Below, one piece after another: positions 14,718 through 23,400 of a stretch of DNA of 36,494 nucleotides. The position numbers and the translations under genes are program-made. The stretch spans positions 1 to 36,494 of the forward strand of contig SVQE01000025.1 of NCBI GenBank assembly GCA_015065505.1. The letters run 5' to 3'. A model generated the notes under the pieces. It had not been told where the DNA came from and made no database searches. It saw only the letters and a program-made list of their open reading frames with translations. This DNA comes from Oscillospiraceae bacterium (GTDB taxonomy: Bacteria > Bacillota > Clostridia > Oscillospirales > Acutalibacteraceae). How positions within the stretch are numbered: the first letter of the stretch is position 1; every line of letters starts with the position of its first letter.

Positions 14718-16376
14718 TTGAAGAAAACCAATATAAAGGCGGCGTCAGCTGTTTTTTTGCTTATTGCGGCGGCGGTTTTATGCCGGAGAGCTTCATACAA
14801 TATTTCACTTCCCTTTGCCGCGAGAATTTTTGATTTCACAAGAACGCTGATATATATCGGTTTATTCTCAGTCTGGGGCTTTTCGATTAATAAAAGAGTT
14901 GTTCACAGGCAGACAAAACGGCTTCTGCTTGCGGTTTGCCTGCTTGAAATATTCTGGCTGACAATAAGGGAATTCAAATACCGCTTTGTTTTTGACGCCG
15001 ACGCGCTCAGGGGACTTTGGTATTTATACTATATTCCCACGATACTCGTTCCCCTGCTCGCCCTTTATATCTCAATGCTTCTCACAAAGCCCGATGGCTA
15101 CAGGCTGAACAGGAAATCAGCTCTTTTCGCAATTCCGAGCATCGCTTTGCTGGTTCTTATGCTCGGCAACGATTTCCATCAGCTTGCCTTCAGATTCCCC
15201 GAGGGAGCGGTTAAATCCGAGCAGAGCTACACATACGGCATAGTCTATTTTTTAACCGTTATCTGGGCGGTTATATGCTCGCTTTTATCCTTTTCGGTTA
15301 TGCTGATGCGTTCGCGTCTTCCGAAAAACAGAAAGAGCATTCCCCTGCCCCTTGTTCCCATTGCGGCGGCGCTTGTTTACAGCGTTTTATACGCGCTGCG
15401 TCTTGAATTCATATTAAGAGCCTTCGGTGATGTCGCGGTTGTTTTCTGCCTTGTTTTCACAGCCTTTTTCGAATGCTGTATTCAATGCGGACTCATTCAG
15501 ACAAACACGCGCTATTCCTCTCTTTTCAACGCAACCGAGGGTATTTCGGTTATCATAACCGATAATGACTATAACCCGAAATATGCCTCGCGGGACGCCG
15601 AGAGCTTTTTACACGAGGATATGAAAAAAGCCGAAAAAGCGCCGATAATTCTTGACAGCAAAAAGCGCCTTAACAATATGAAGGTTTACGGAGGAAGAGC
15701 GCTTTGGAGCGAGGATATTTCCGAAATTCTTGAACTTTCTCAAACACTGAAGGACACCCACGAGGAATTAAAGGAGCTCAGCTCTCTTTTGCTTCTTGAA
15801 TACGAAAAGGAAAAGGAGCACAAAACCGTTGAGGAGCAAAACCGACTTTATGATTTGCTCCAGAGCAAAACCCAGCCCCAACTCAATCTGATTGATTCAT
15901 TGATGCAGAAATATAAAGCTTCAGAATCCGAAAAGGAAAAGCAGAAAATTCTCGCAAATATTCTTGTTATAGGAACCTTTATCAAAAGGCGCAAGGATTT
16001 TGTTTTATCAATGGAATATGCAGATGAATTCCCGGAGCTTATGCTCAGCAGCGCGCTGAATGAATCGTTCAGGGCGCTAAAGCTCCTCGGCATAAAAGGC
16101 TCATTTCTGGTTAATTCAAAAAGAGAGCTTGTTTCATCAAAAGCCCTCAGCCTTGCATATGATTTCTTTGAGGATATTGTTGAGGCGGTTATAGATGAGG
16201 CGCGCTATATAAACCTTCAGTTCTGCGAGGTTGGCGGAAGGCTCAGAATAAGCATTTTAACCGATTGCAAAAAGGAAGCAGCGGCGCTTGCTGCAAAATA
16301 TCCCGATATGATAATAAGCGGCGATGATGATTCCCTCGCGTTTCTCCTGAAACTTGAAGGGGGTGAGGGAATATGA
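14718..16376 (+). CDS. 7TM sensor with degenerate histidine-kinase core (pseudokinase)
   Basis: 552 residues. The start is TTG at 14718 with GGTGAGG just upstream. The N-terminal half has about seven hydrophobic segments (residues 8-260) including LWYLYYIPTILVPLLALYIS, typical of the 7TM histidine-kinase sensor domain. A short PAS-like stretch follows (270-320), then a coiled coil (335-380) and a helical segment at 378-430 (LYDLLQSKTQPQLNLIDSL) where active kinases have the phosphoacceptor histidine; no H-box is present. The C-terminal fold (LSLAYDFFEDIVEAVIDEAR) aligns in position with the N-box helix of HATPase domains but lacks the Asn and the Gly-rich boxes. Its stop overlaps the next start (ATGA). 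It probably controls the adjacent active kinase by direct contact, which is inference. Confidence 0.8.
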   Translation: MKKTNIKAASAVFLLIAAAVLCRRASYNISLPFAARIFDFTRTLIYIGLFSVWGFSINKRVVHRQTKRLLLAVCLLEIFWLTIREFKYRFVFDADALRGLWYLYYIPTILVPLLALYISMLLTKPDGYRLNRKSALFAIPSIALLVLMLGNDFHQLAFRFPEGAVKSEQSYTYGIVYFLTVIWAVICSLLSFSVMLMRSRLPKNRKSIPLPLVPIAAALVYSVLYALRLEFILRAFGDVAVVFCLVFTAFFECCIQCGLIQTNTRYSSLFNATEGISVIITDNDYNPKYASRDAESFLHEDMKKAEKAPIILDSKKRLNNMKVYGGRALWSEDISEILELSQTLKDTHEELKELSSLLLLEYEKEKEHKTVEEQNRLYDLLQSKTQPQLNLIDSLMQKYKASESEKEKQKILANILVIGTFIKRRKDFVLSMEYADEFPELMLSSALNESFRALKLLGIKGSFLVNSKRELVSSKALSLAYDFFEDIVEAVIDEARYINLQFCEVGGRLRISILTDCKKEAAALAAKYPDMIISGDDDSLAFLLKLEGGEGI

Positions 16377-17611
16377 CATATTTCGCCGAGCTTTCTCAAT
16401 CGCTCAGGTCCGCAATATCGGGCGCGCTTTTTCTTGCGGTTATGAGCCTGCTTTGCGCGGTTATCTACACCTTTATTAACAGAAAGCGCACAAAAAGCTT
16501 TTATTTCAACTGCGTTTTGTTTACCCTCAGTCTCGCTCTGGCTGCGCTTTTATCCTCAGCAAGCTCCCTTGATTTCAGTTTGAATATTCCCTGTATCGTT
16601 TTGATTCTTTTCACCGCAGGGCTGTTTGTTTATTCCGCCTTTATAATTATCAACGAATATAAAATCAGTCGAAACAGCCTCTCCCCGCTATCGGTTAAGC
16701 AGGCGCTCGACAATCTTAATTCGGGAATATGCTTTTCCGATGAAAACGGCAGAATCGTTTTGATAAACCACACGATGAGCAAGCTTATATCAAGCCTCAC
16801 GGGAAATTATCCTCAAACGCTTGACGAGATTAAAGCGGCTCTTGAAAAGGCTAAAAAAGAAAACGACACCGAGGGAGCATATCATTTCAAAGACGGCAGC
16901 GTTTGGAAATTCACAATTCTTGATACAGGCTCAAGCGAGTTTTCGGGCTTTCATCAGACCTACGCTCAGAACATCAGCGATTTATATGAGGTTAACACAA
17001 GACTGATTGAAGAAAACGAGGAGCTTAAGAAAACAAACAAAAAAACAAGAATTATGCTTGAACGCCTTGCCGACAGAATCCGCGAGGAGGAAACGCTGAG
17101 GCTGAAAATGCAGATTCACGATGATATCGGAACAAGCCTTATCAAGATTTCAAAGATTATGCAGGGCGACAAAAGCGAGGATATGCAGCGGCAGCTTTCG
17201 CTTCTTGAAAACGCAATAAGCTTTTTCTCGCAAAACAGGGCGCTGAAAACAAAAAACCTTGCCGACGCCGAAAGCAAGGCGGATTCAATGGGCGTTAAGC
17301 TCAATATCAAAGGCGAGCTTCCGAAAAATGAAGGCGCGAAGGATTTGCTTTTCTCAGCGGTTTATGAATGCCTCACAAACTGCGTTATACACGCAAAGGG
17401 AAATGAGGTTTTTGTTGAAATAAATGAAAGCGAAATCAGCTATAATATTGATATATCAAATAACGGAGCGCCCCCCGATAAGCCCGTATCCGAGGGCGGA
17501 GGATTAACCTCGCTGAGAAGAAAAACCGAAGCCGAAGGCGGAAAAATGAGCGTTTCCTCCGACGGACAATTCATATTGCATTTATCAATTCCGAAACAGG
17601 AGGCACTATGA
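16373..17611 (+). CDS. Sensor histidine kinase, HisKA_3 (NarL-partner) type
   Basis: 412 residues. Three membrane helices (about 16-35, 43-64, 68-93) precede a PAS-like domain (110-200, FSDENGRIVLINHTMSKLI) and a coiled coil (203-240). The phosphoacceptor box is MQIHDDIGTSL, His249. The HATPase domain has the N-box ECLTNCVIHA, the G1-type stretch NNGAPPDKPVSEGGGL, and a conserved end. It is therefore the catalytically competent member of the locus. Four-base ATGA overlaps with both neighbours indicate tight translational coupling. It would autophosphorylate and pass phosphate to the response regulator encoded next; the signal is unknown. Confidence 0.9.
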   Translation: MTYFAELSQSLRSAISGALFLAVMSLLCAVIYTFINRKRTKSFYFNCVLFTLSLALAALLSSASSLDFSLNIPCIVLILFTAGLFVYSAFIIINEYKISRNSLSPLSVKQALDNLNSGICFSDENGRIVLINHTMSKLISSLTGNYPQTLDEIKAALEKAKKENDTEGAYHFKDGSVWKFTILDTGSSEFSGFHQTYAQNISDLYEVNTRLIEENEELKKTNKKTRIMLERLADRIREEETLRLKMQIHDDIGTSLIKISKIMQGDKSEDMQRQLSLLENAISFFSQNRALKTKNLADAESKADSMGVKLNIKGELPKNEGAKDLLFSAVYECLTNCVIHAKGNEVFVEINESEISYNIDISNNGAPPDKPVSEGGGLTSLRRKTEAEGGKMSVSSDGQFILHLSIPKQEAL

Positions 17612-18237
17612 TAAACACAATAATTGTTGAAGACAATATCTATATTCAAAACCACCTTGCTGCAATGCTTTCGGCTTATGAAGCCTACAGCGTTGTTGCC
17701 GTTTTAAAGGATGCCTTTGAAGCGGAGGAAATCTGCAAAAAAGGAAAAATTGATTTGGTTATTATGGACGTTCAGACCCAGCATAATCATTCGGGACTTG
17801 CTTCCGCCGAAAGAATCAAGGCAAAAAACAGCTCAATAAAAATAGTTGTTGTCACCTCCCTTATCGACCCCAAGGTTCTTCAAAGGGCAAAGAGCGGAGC
17901 CGCCGACAGCCTTTGGTATAAAGACCACGGCGAGGAGGAGCTGATGGAGGTTGTTGAAAAAACGATGGGCGGCGAGAACATTTTTCCCGACACCTCGCCC
18001 AATGTTGAAATCAAAAATATGTTTTCAGGCGAAATAACCCCGCGCCAGATAGATATTCTTCGCCGTTTCGTTCAGGGAATGACCTATGACGAAATCGCCG
18101 AGGAGCTGAACCTTTCAAAAAACGGCGTTCGCTGGAATCTCGACCAGATTTGCGAAAAGGGAGGCTTTGACAACAAGCATGAGCTTCTCGCGGCGGTTAT
18201 TGAAAACAAACTGATTGTTACAACGCTGATTGATTAG
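17608..18237 (+). CDS. LuxR/NarL-type response regulator
   Basis: 209 residues. The receiver domain has the acidic pair in IIVEDN (residues 8-9), the phosphoacceptor Asp54 in VIMDVQT, Thr83 in VVVTS and Lys105 in LWYKD. The DNA-binding domain (about 138-205) is a LuxR-type helix-turn-helix: ITPRQIDILRRFVQGMTYDE then EIAEELNLSKNGVRWNLDQI. The start overlaps the kinase stop (ATGA). A strong terminator follows at 18279, so the operon has three genes. The two secreted-protein genes immediately downstream on the same strand are candidate targets, by position only. Confidence 0.92.
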   Translation: MINTIIVEDNIYIQNHLAAMLSAYEAYSVVAVLKDAFEAEEICKKGKIDLVIMDVQTQHNHSGLASAERIKAKNSSIKIVVVTSLIDPKVLQRAKSGAADSLWYKDHGEEELMEVVEKTMGGENIFPDTSPNVEIKNMFSGEITPRQIDILRRFVQGMTYDEIAEELNLSKNGVRWNLDQICEKGGFDNKHELLAAVIENKLIVTTLID

Positions 18238-18278
18238 TGGGCAGCGCATAGTTAATTACGAATTACCCGCTGTCCACT

Positions 18279-18318
18279 AAAAAGTTACTGGCACTTGTGC
18301 CAGTGACTTTTTATTTTT
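18279..18318 (+). terminator. Rho-independent terminator after the response regulator
   Basis: A 16-bp stem (AAAAAGTTACTGGCAC / GTGCCAGTGACTTTTT, one G-U) with a TT loop, or a slightly wider loop, is followed by a T-rich run. It ends the three-gene regulatory operon. Confidence 0.85.
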
Positions 18319-18375
18319 GTTATATTATAATATAATTTGCAGAAAACTATTAATTTATTAAGAAAGGATGGTTTT

Positions 18376-20370
18376 ATGAAAAAGACATTATCATTAATCC
18401 TTGCATTTGTAATGCTTCTCAGCGTTACTGCAGGACTGAACATCACCGTTTTTGCATCGAATACGGTTTCATCCGTTTATCTTTGCAATGGTGACGGTCA
18501 GAAACTGGATTTAGGTCCGATAGACGGCGAAAATCCGTGCTTCAACATTTATGAATCAGATAACAAGGTTGTTGTTGACACGGAAAGCGAAGCTCGCACC
18601 TACACAAACGGCGTCAGGTGGCAGGACACGGCAACCTATCAGATGCTTCAGCCGACGGACACATTTGAGGCAAATCACACTTACGAGCTCAGGGTAATTC
18701 TCAAATGTGCTGACGGATATATTTTCAACACAAAAGAGGGTCATATAGATGTTAAGGCACACCTTCGCCATACAATTGTTACTGACACAGTTGCAACCTT
18801 CTATGTTGAAGGTGATGTTGAGGAATATAATGCAGACACCATCATTGTTTCAAAAACCTTCACCTGCCCCGGTATTCAGGATATTGCCGAAGCAGAGATT
18901 TCAATGACCGCACCCCAGGATGGCAAAAGAGCTTTCTATAACTCAAATCCGAGCGGCAGTAAATTCTATATCGACGAAACCGAAAGCAGCACCTTCCTCG
19001 GAAACAAGATTCGCTGGTATAATGTGACCGAAGGCTGGTTCCTCACCGAAGAGGATGTCTTTGAGGCAGGAAATGTTTACGAGGCATATGTTCGCCTGAG
19101 ACCGAATAAGGGCTATCAGTTCACAGAGGACACGGTTGTTAAATTCGGCTCGACTACTGCAACTATTCAGAGTCAGGCGGCAGATTATATCACCGCTTAT
19201 GTTGATTATACGCTCTATTACTCTGTTAAAGATGTTGAAATGACAATAGATGTTGACTTTTCACCAAGCAAGCCCGCTGCATTCTTTGCAAATTCAGAGG
19301 AGCCCGACAGATATTACTGCTATGACTATAATGACGACGCATTTGTCAGCGGCGTTTGCTACAAGGATTTAACAAACGACAGCTATATGGAGGTAGGCGG
19401 ACTTCCGTTCTTCCAGGGACACGAATACTCTGTTACCGTTGCAGTTACATGTCAGGATGCAAATAAGTTTTCGGGTCTTAATGTAATAACCTCAAGCATA
19501 AACGGAGTTGATGCTGAGGTAAGCGCAAGGTCACCGTTCGGTGAAAGAGTTGAAGGCGTCTACTTCTTTACCGCTAATCTCGGCACCTGTGCAAAGGATT
19601 TAAACGATTGCACGGTGGCTTATCCTAAAAACGCAAAATATGTTTATAACGGAAAGAAACAGAAGCTTCAGGTTATTATCACAGACAAAGGCGAACTTCT
19701 TGTTGAAGGCACGGACTATGAAATTCTCTATATGGGAAGCCACACCAATGTTGGCAAGGTAAACTTTGAAATCATCGGACTCGGTGAATACAAAGGCTCA
19801 AAATCAGGCTCCTTCAATATTACCGCAAAACCGATGTCGTCCGGTGCTAAAATCAATATTTCGGGCAAAACCTTCACCTACGACGGCAAGATTAAACAGC
19901 CCACAGTAACAGTTTACGACGGCAGCACGAAGCTTAAAAAGAACACCGACTACACTGTTTCCTACAGCTACACAAAATCCAAAAATGTCGGCGAATACAG
20001 CGTTAAGGTTACCTTCAAGGGCAATTATTCGGGTAGCAAATCCATTACCTACACAATAATTCCCAAGGGCACAACGCTTCTTAAAACCGCTTCAACGGGC
20101 AAGGACTGGATTTCGCCTCAGTGGAATAAGCAGACCACTCAGACCACGGGCTACGAGATTATGTATTCAAAGTCGGCAGGCTTCAGAAGCGGAAACAAAA
20201 CCGTAACCGTAAGCGACAACAAACAGACTGTCAAGAAGATTAAGAGCTTGAAGAAGAATACAAAATATTATTTCAAGATTCGCACCTATAAGAAGGTTAA
20301 AATCAACGGAAGATATAAAGTTTTCTATTCCTCCTGGTCACCTGTTAAGGAATTCAAGACAAGGAAGTAA
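18376..20370 (+). CDS. Secreted multidomain protein with MBG-like and FN3 C-terminus
   Basis: 664 residues from the ATG at 18376 (MKKTLSLILAFVML), preceded by AAAGGA. The track start at 18337 adds 13 unsupported residues. Signal peptide cleavage is near VFA-S. Three related beta modules of about 130 residues fill the middle (recurrent phrasing such as GVRWQD, NKIRWYNV and FEANHTYELRV / FEAGNVYEAYV). Two MBG-like modules follow (YVYNGKKQKLQV; FTYDGKIKQPTVTVYDG), and an FN3 domain ends in YYFKIRTYKKV and WSPVKEFKTRK. No sortase motif. This is a surface or extracellular protein of unknown ligand. The C-terminal module is shared with the next two large proteins. Confidence 0.85.
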   Translation: MKKTLSLILAFVMLLSVTAGLNITVFASNTVSSVYLCNGDGQKLDLGPIDGENPCFNIYESDNKVVVDTESEARTYTNGVRWQDTATYQMLQPTDTFEANHTYELRVILKCADGYIFNTKEGHIDVKAHLRHTIVTDTVATFYVEGDVEEYNADTIIVSKTFTCPGIQDIAEAEISMTAPQDGKRAFYNSNPSGSKFYIDETESSTFLGNKIRWYNVTEGWFLTEEDVFEAGNVYEAYVRLRPNKGYQFTEDTVVKFGSTTATIQSQAADYITAYVDYTLYYSVKDVEMTIDVDFSPSKPAAFFANSEEPDRYYCYDYNDDAFVSGVCYKDLTNDSYMEVGGLPFFQGHEYSVTVAVTCQDANKFSGLNVITSSINGVDAEVSARSPFGERVEGVYFFTANLGTCAKDLNDCTVAYPKNAKYVYNGKKQKLQVIITDKGELLVEGTDYEILYMGSHTNVGKVNFEIIGLGEYKGSKSGSFNITAKPMSSGAKINISGKTFTYDGKIKQPTVTVYDGSTKLKKNTDYTVSYSYTKSKNVGEYSVKVTFKGNYSGSKSITYTIIPKGTTLLKTASTGKDWISPQWNKQTTQTTGYEIMYSKSAGFRSGNKTVTVSDNKQTVKKIKSLKKNTKYYFKIRTYKKVKINGRYKVFYSSWSPVKEFKTRK

Positions 20371-20386
20371 TAATTAATTAATACAT

Positions 20387-20433
20387 GGCAGGCATTCAGC
20401 TTCCCAACCGAAACCGAACGCCTGCCGCTTTTT
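20387..20433 (+). terminator. Terminator between the two secreted-protein genes
   Basis: GGCAGGCATTC pairs with GAACGCCTGCC around an 18-base loop and is followed by GCTTTTTAA. It suggests separate transcripts for the two paralogous-looking secreted proteins. Confidence 0.65.
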
Positions 20434-20467
20434 AACCCCAATGGCATTTACAGAAAGGAAAGGATGT

Positions 20468-23400
20468 ATGAAAAAGAAATTATTCAGCTTGTTATTGGCG
20501 GCAATGATGGTTATATCAGTTGCTCCCCTGCAGCCGTTTGCAGCATATGCAAGCGATAGAGAAGATGCGGTCACCTGTCCCCTGTGCGGTCACGAGAGAT
20601 GGGGAAACTGGCTTTGCGAGGAATGCGGAATCTGTTCGGAAGAAGCCGACACAGACTGCTTTGTTGAATCGCACTGTGAGGACTGCGGCACCTGCCTTGC
20701 ACTTGAAGGAATTTTTTGTTCGGAGTGCCACAGCTGTGAAGGCTGTATGATCGGCAATGAGGACCATTGCTCTGAATGCTATGAATGCTACAACGGCGAT
20801 TCTGATTCGCTTTGCTGGCTCTGTCGTGTGGGTCCCTGCTGCAGAGACATCTGCGATGACTGCGGACTTTGTGAATACTGCCAGGAAAGTATTCACGCAC
20901 ACTGCCCCGAATGCTACAGTTGCTTTCAGACAGTTGATTACTGCCTTGACACAGGCACAACTTATCATTGCGAAAACGAATGCATTATATGCGACCAGTG
21001 CGGCACCTGCCTTTATGAAGAAGGCATAGACCTCTGCGAGGATTGCAACCTTTGCCCCGACTGCTGCAGAGAAAACGCTGAGGCGGAAGGCTGCTCCTGC
21101 GGTGAATACTGTATTGAAAGCTCCGATTGGTTTGAGCATATCTGCGAAAACTGCGGTGTTCCCTTCTGCGATACTCCGCAGTGTGAAATCTGCGAGCTTT
21201 GCATTAATTGCTGTGAAGAAAACAGCGAATGCGACGACGGAATGTGCGTTGAAGACCCCGATTATGAAGACCATTTTTGTATGGAATGCGGAGATTGCTT
21301 CCATATCGTAAACCAGTGCGAAACCTGCTCTGAAAACAATGAAATGCGCTGTGAAACCTGCTGTGCAAAGCTTGTTAAAGAAGCAGGATGCACCTGCGAT
21401 GACCAATGCATAAGCCAACCCGGCTTTGAAAACCATCTTAAAACCGAACACAGCAGCACATATATCAAAAACCACGGCGCAACTCCCGAAAGCCGCTGGG
21501 ACTATGACGCAACATATCACTGGCTCAACTGCTCCTACTGCGACCTTGAAAGCCACCGCACAAAAAAGGCAGCTCACGATTTTGATAAATACGGCAACTG
21601 CAAAATCTGCGGTGCAAGTAATTCAAGCGCAATGGTTATTATGCAGCAGCCGAAGGACGCAAACAGCGCTGTTCCCGATTACAACAGCATCAGCGCAGAG
21701 GATAAATATCACGAAAGCAATCTTTCCGTCAGATTCTACACCGCTGTTTATTCCGTAAGCAAGGTTTCATATCAGTGGTATCAGAAAGCGGGCAGCGGCA
21801 GCTGGGTTGCTCTTAAAGACGATGTTGATAAAATCGGCAATGTAACATATCCCATTGTTAGCGGAGCCAAAACCGCAACGCTCAAAATCTGTCCGCCCGT
21901 TGATGCCTGCTATACGGATTACTCCTATAAATGCGTTATAACAAACACCAAGGGCAACAAGATTGAAACGAAGACGGCAAGACTTTTCGCAAGTCATATC
22001 TATGATAAAGCCGAGTGGGTTGGCGCCCACAAGGGACAGATTAAGCTTGCAAACGGCAAAACCGTTCATATTTATGAGGATAAGGGCCACACAATGGCGT
22101 GCCACGGCGACGGCTGTGAAGCTGTTAAGAAAAAGGTTTACCGCCACCGCTACGGCTACACCGCCGGCAAGGACAGCAAGGAAATCGTTACCGATGAAAA
22201 AGGCGGAAAATGGTGGGTGAGAACCTGTAAGGACTGCGGATTCAAGAAATACCTTGTTCAGCACGACCACGATTTCCACAATGCAGAAGTTGATTTCACC
22301 TACGACAGCTATTCACAGCATAAGCTCATATGCACCTATAACGGCATAAGCGGTTCCTGCGAGGAAACAACTCTTGAACCCCACGCTTGGACAAACTGGC
22401 AGAATGTGGGCACTCCGTGGACAAATAATGAAGGAGTCGGCGCTGCATACAGAAGCTGTGTTGTCTGTTCGCACTGGAGCAAGGATTATCAGTATCGCTA
22501 TGTTGACGGAACATTTAAGAAAACACAATGGACAAAAAAGAACGACCTTGTTTATGTTCAGTACGGCACAGCGACCTCGGATATTGTTGTAAACGGCGAT
22601 AATATTGATATTATCTTCTCGCCCTCCGATTACGAAAAAACCAATCTCATAAAGAAGGCAAATCCCTATTGCTACGGCTGGAAGGTTTACTACACTCCGA
22701 AAAAGTCCCATATGGACGACAAAACCGATATTGATGTAACAAAGTATTTCACCTTCACCGAGGCTTATCAGGGAAGCAAATACAAGGTTTCCTGCAATAT
22801 CACAACCAATTTCAGCGGATATAAGGGTGGCGGCGTGTTCTCCTTTATTCCTAAGATTTCAAATGATAACTGTAAGCACACAGGCGCCACCGAAACCGTT
22901 TTGAAAACCGACCCCGTATGCGTTAAAAACGGCTATACAGGAAATGTTATCTGCCTGCAGTGCGGCGGCGTAAAAGAATACGGTCACGTTATCCCCGGAA
23001 GCGACACCCACACAGGCAATTTAACCGTTATTCCCGGAAGCGCGAAGACCGGAGACTGTTATAACTACGGACACGAAGCAGATAAAAAGTGCGACAAATG
23101 CGGACTCAGGGTTCCCGGAAAGATAACGCCCAAGGTTCACAAAGAGGTTGTTAAAGACGCAAAGGCGGCAACTCTAACCGAGCCCGGTTACAGCGGCGAC
23201 ACCTACTGCAGCATCTGCGGAATACTTGTTAAAACAGGTAAGGAAATACCTCAGCTTTCAAACGAGATTAAAACTGTTGAACTTTTCCACCTTAACGCTC
23301 CGAAGGAAAACGCTTCACCCGATTACGATGTTACAAAGCCCGAAAATGTTAAATACGGAACAAAGCTTTCTCAGTATCCGATTATCTGGCGCGACGAGAC

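Noticed and set aside
20516-21577. 353-residue ORF on the minus strand opposite the Cys-rich protein
   Set aside because: It is an exact antisense shadow: the dense TGC/TGT codons read as Ala/Thr/Val on the other strand. No RBS, and the plus-strand gene has signal peptide, RBS and domain logic.
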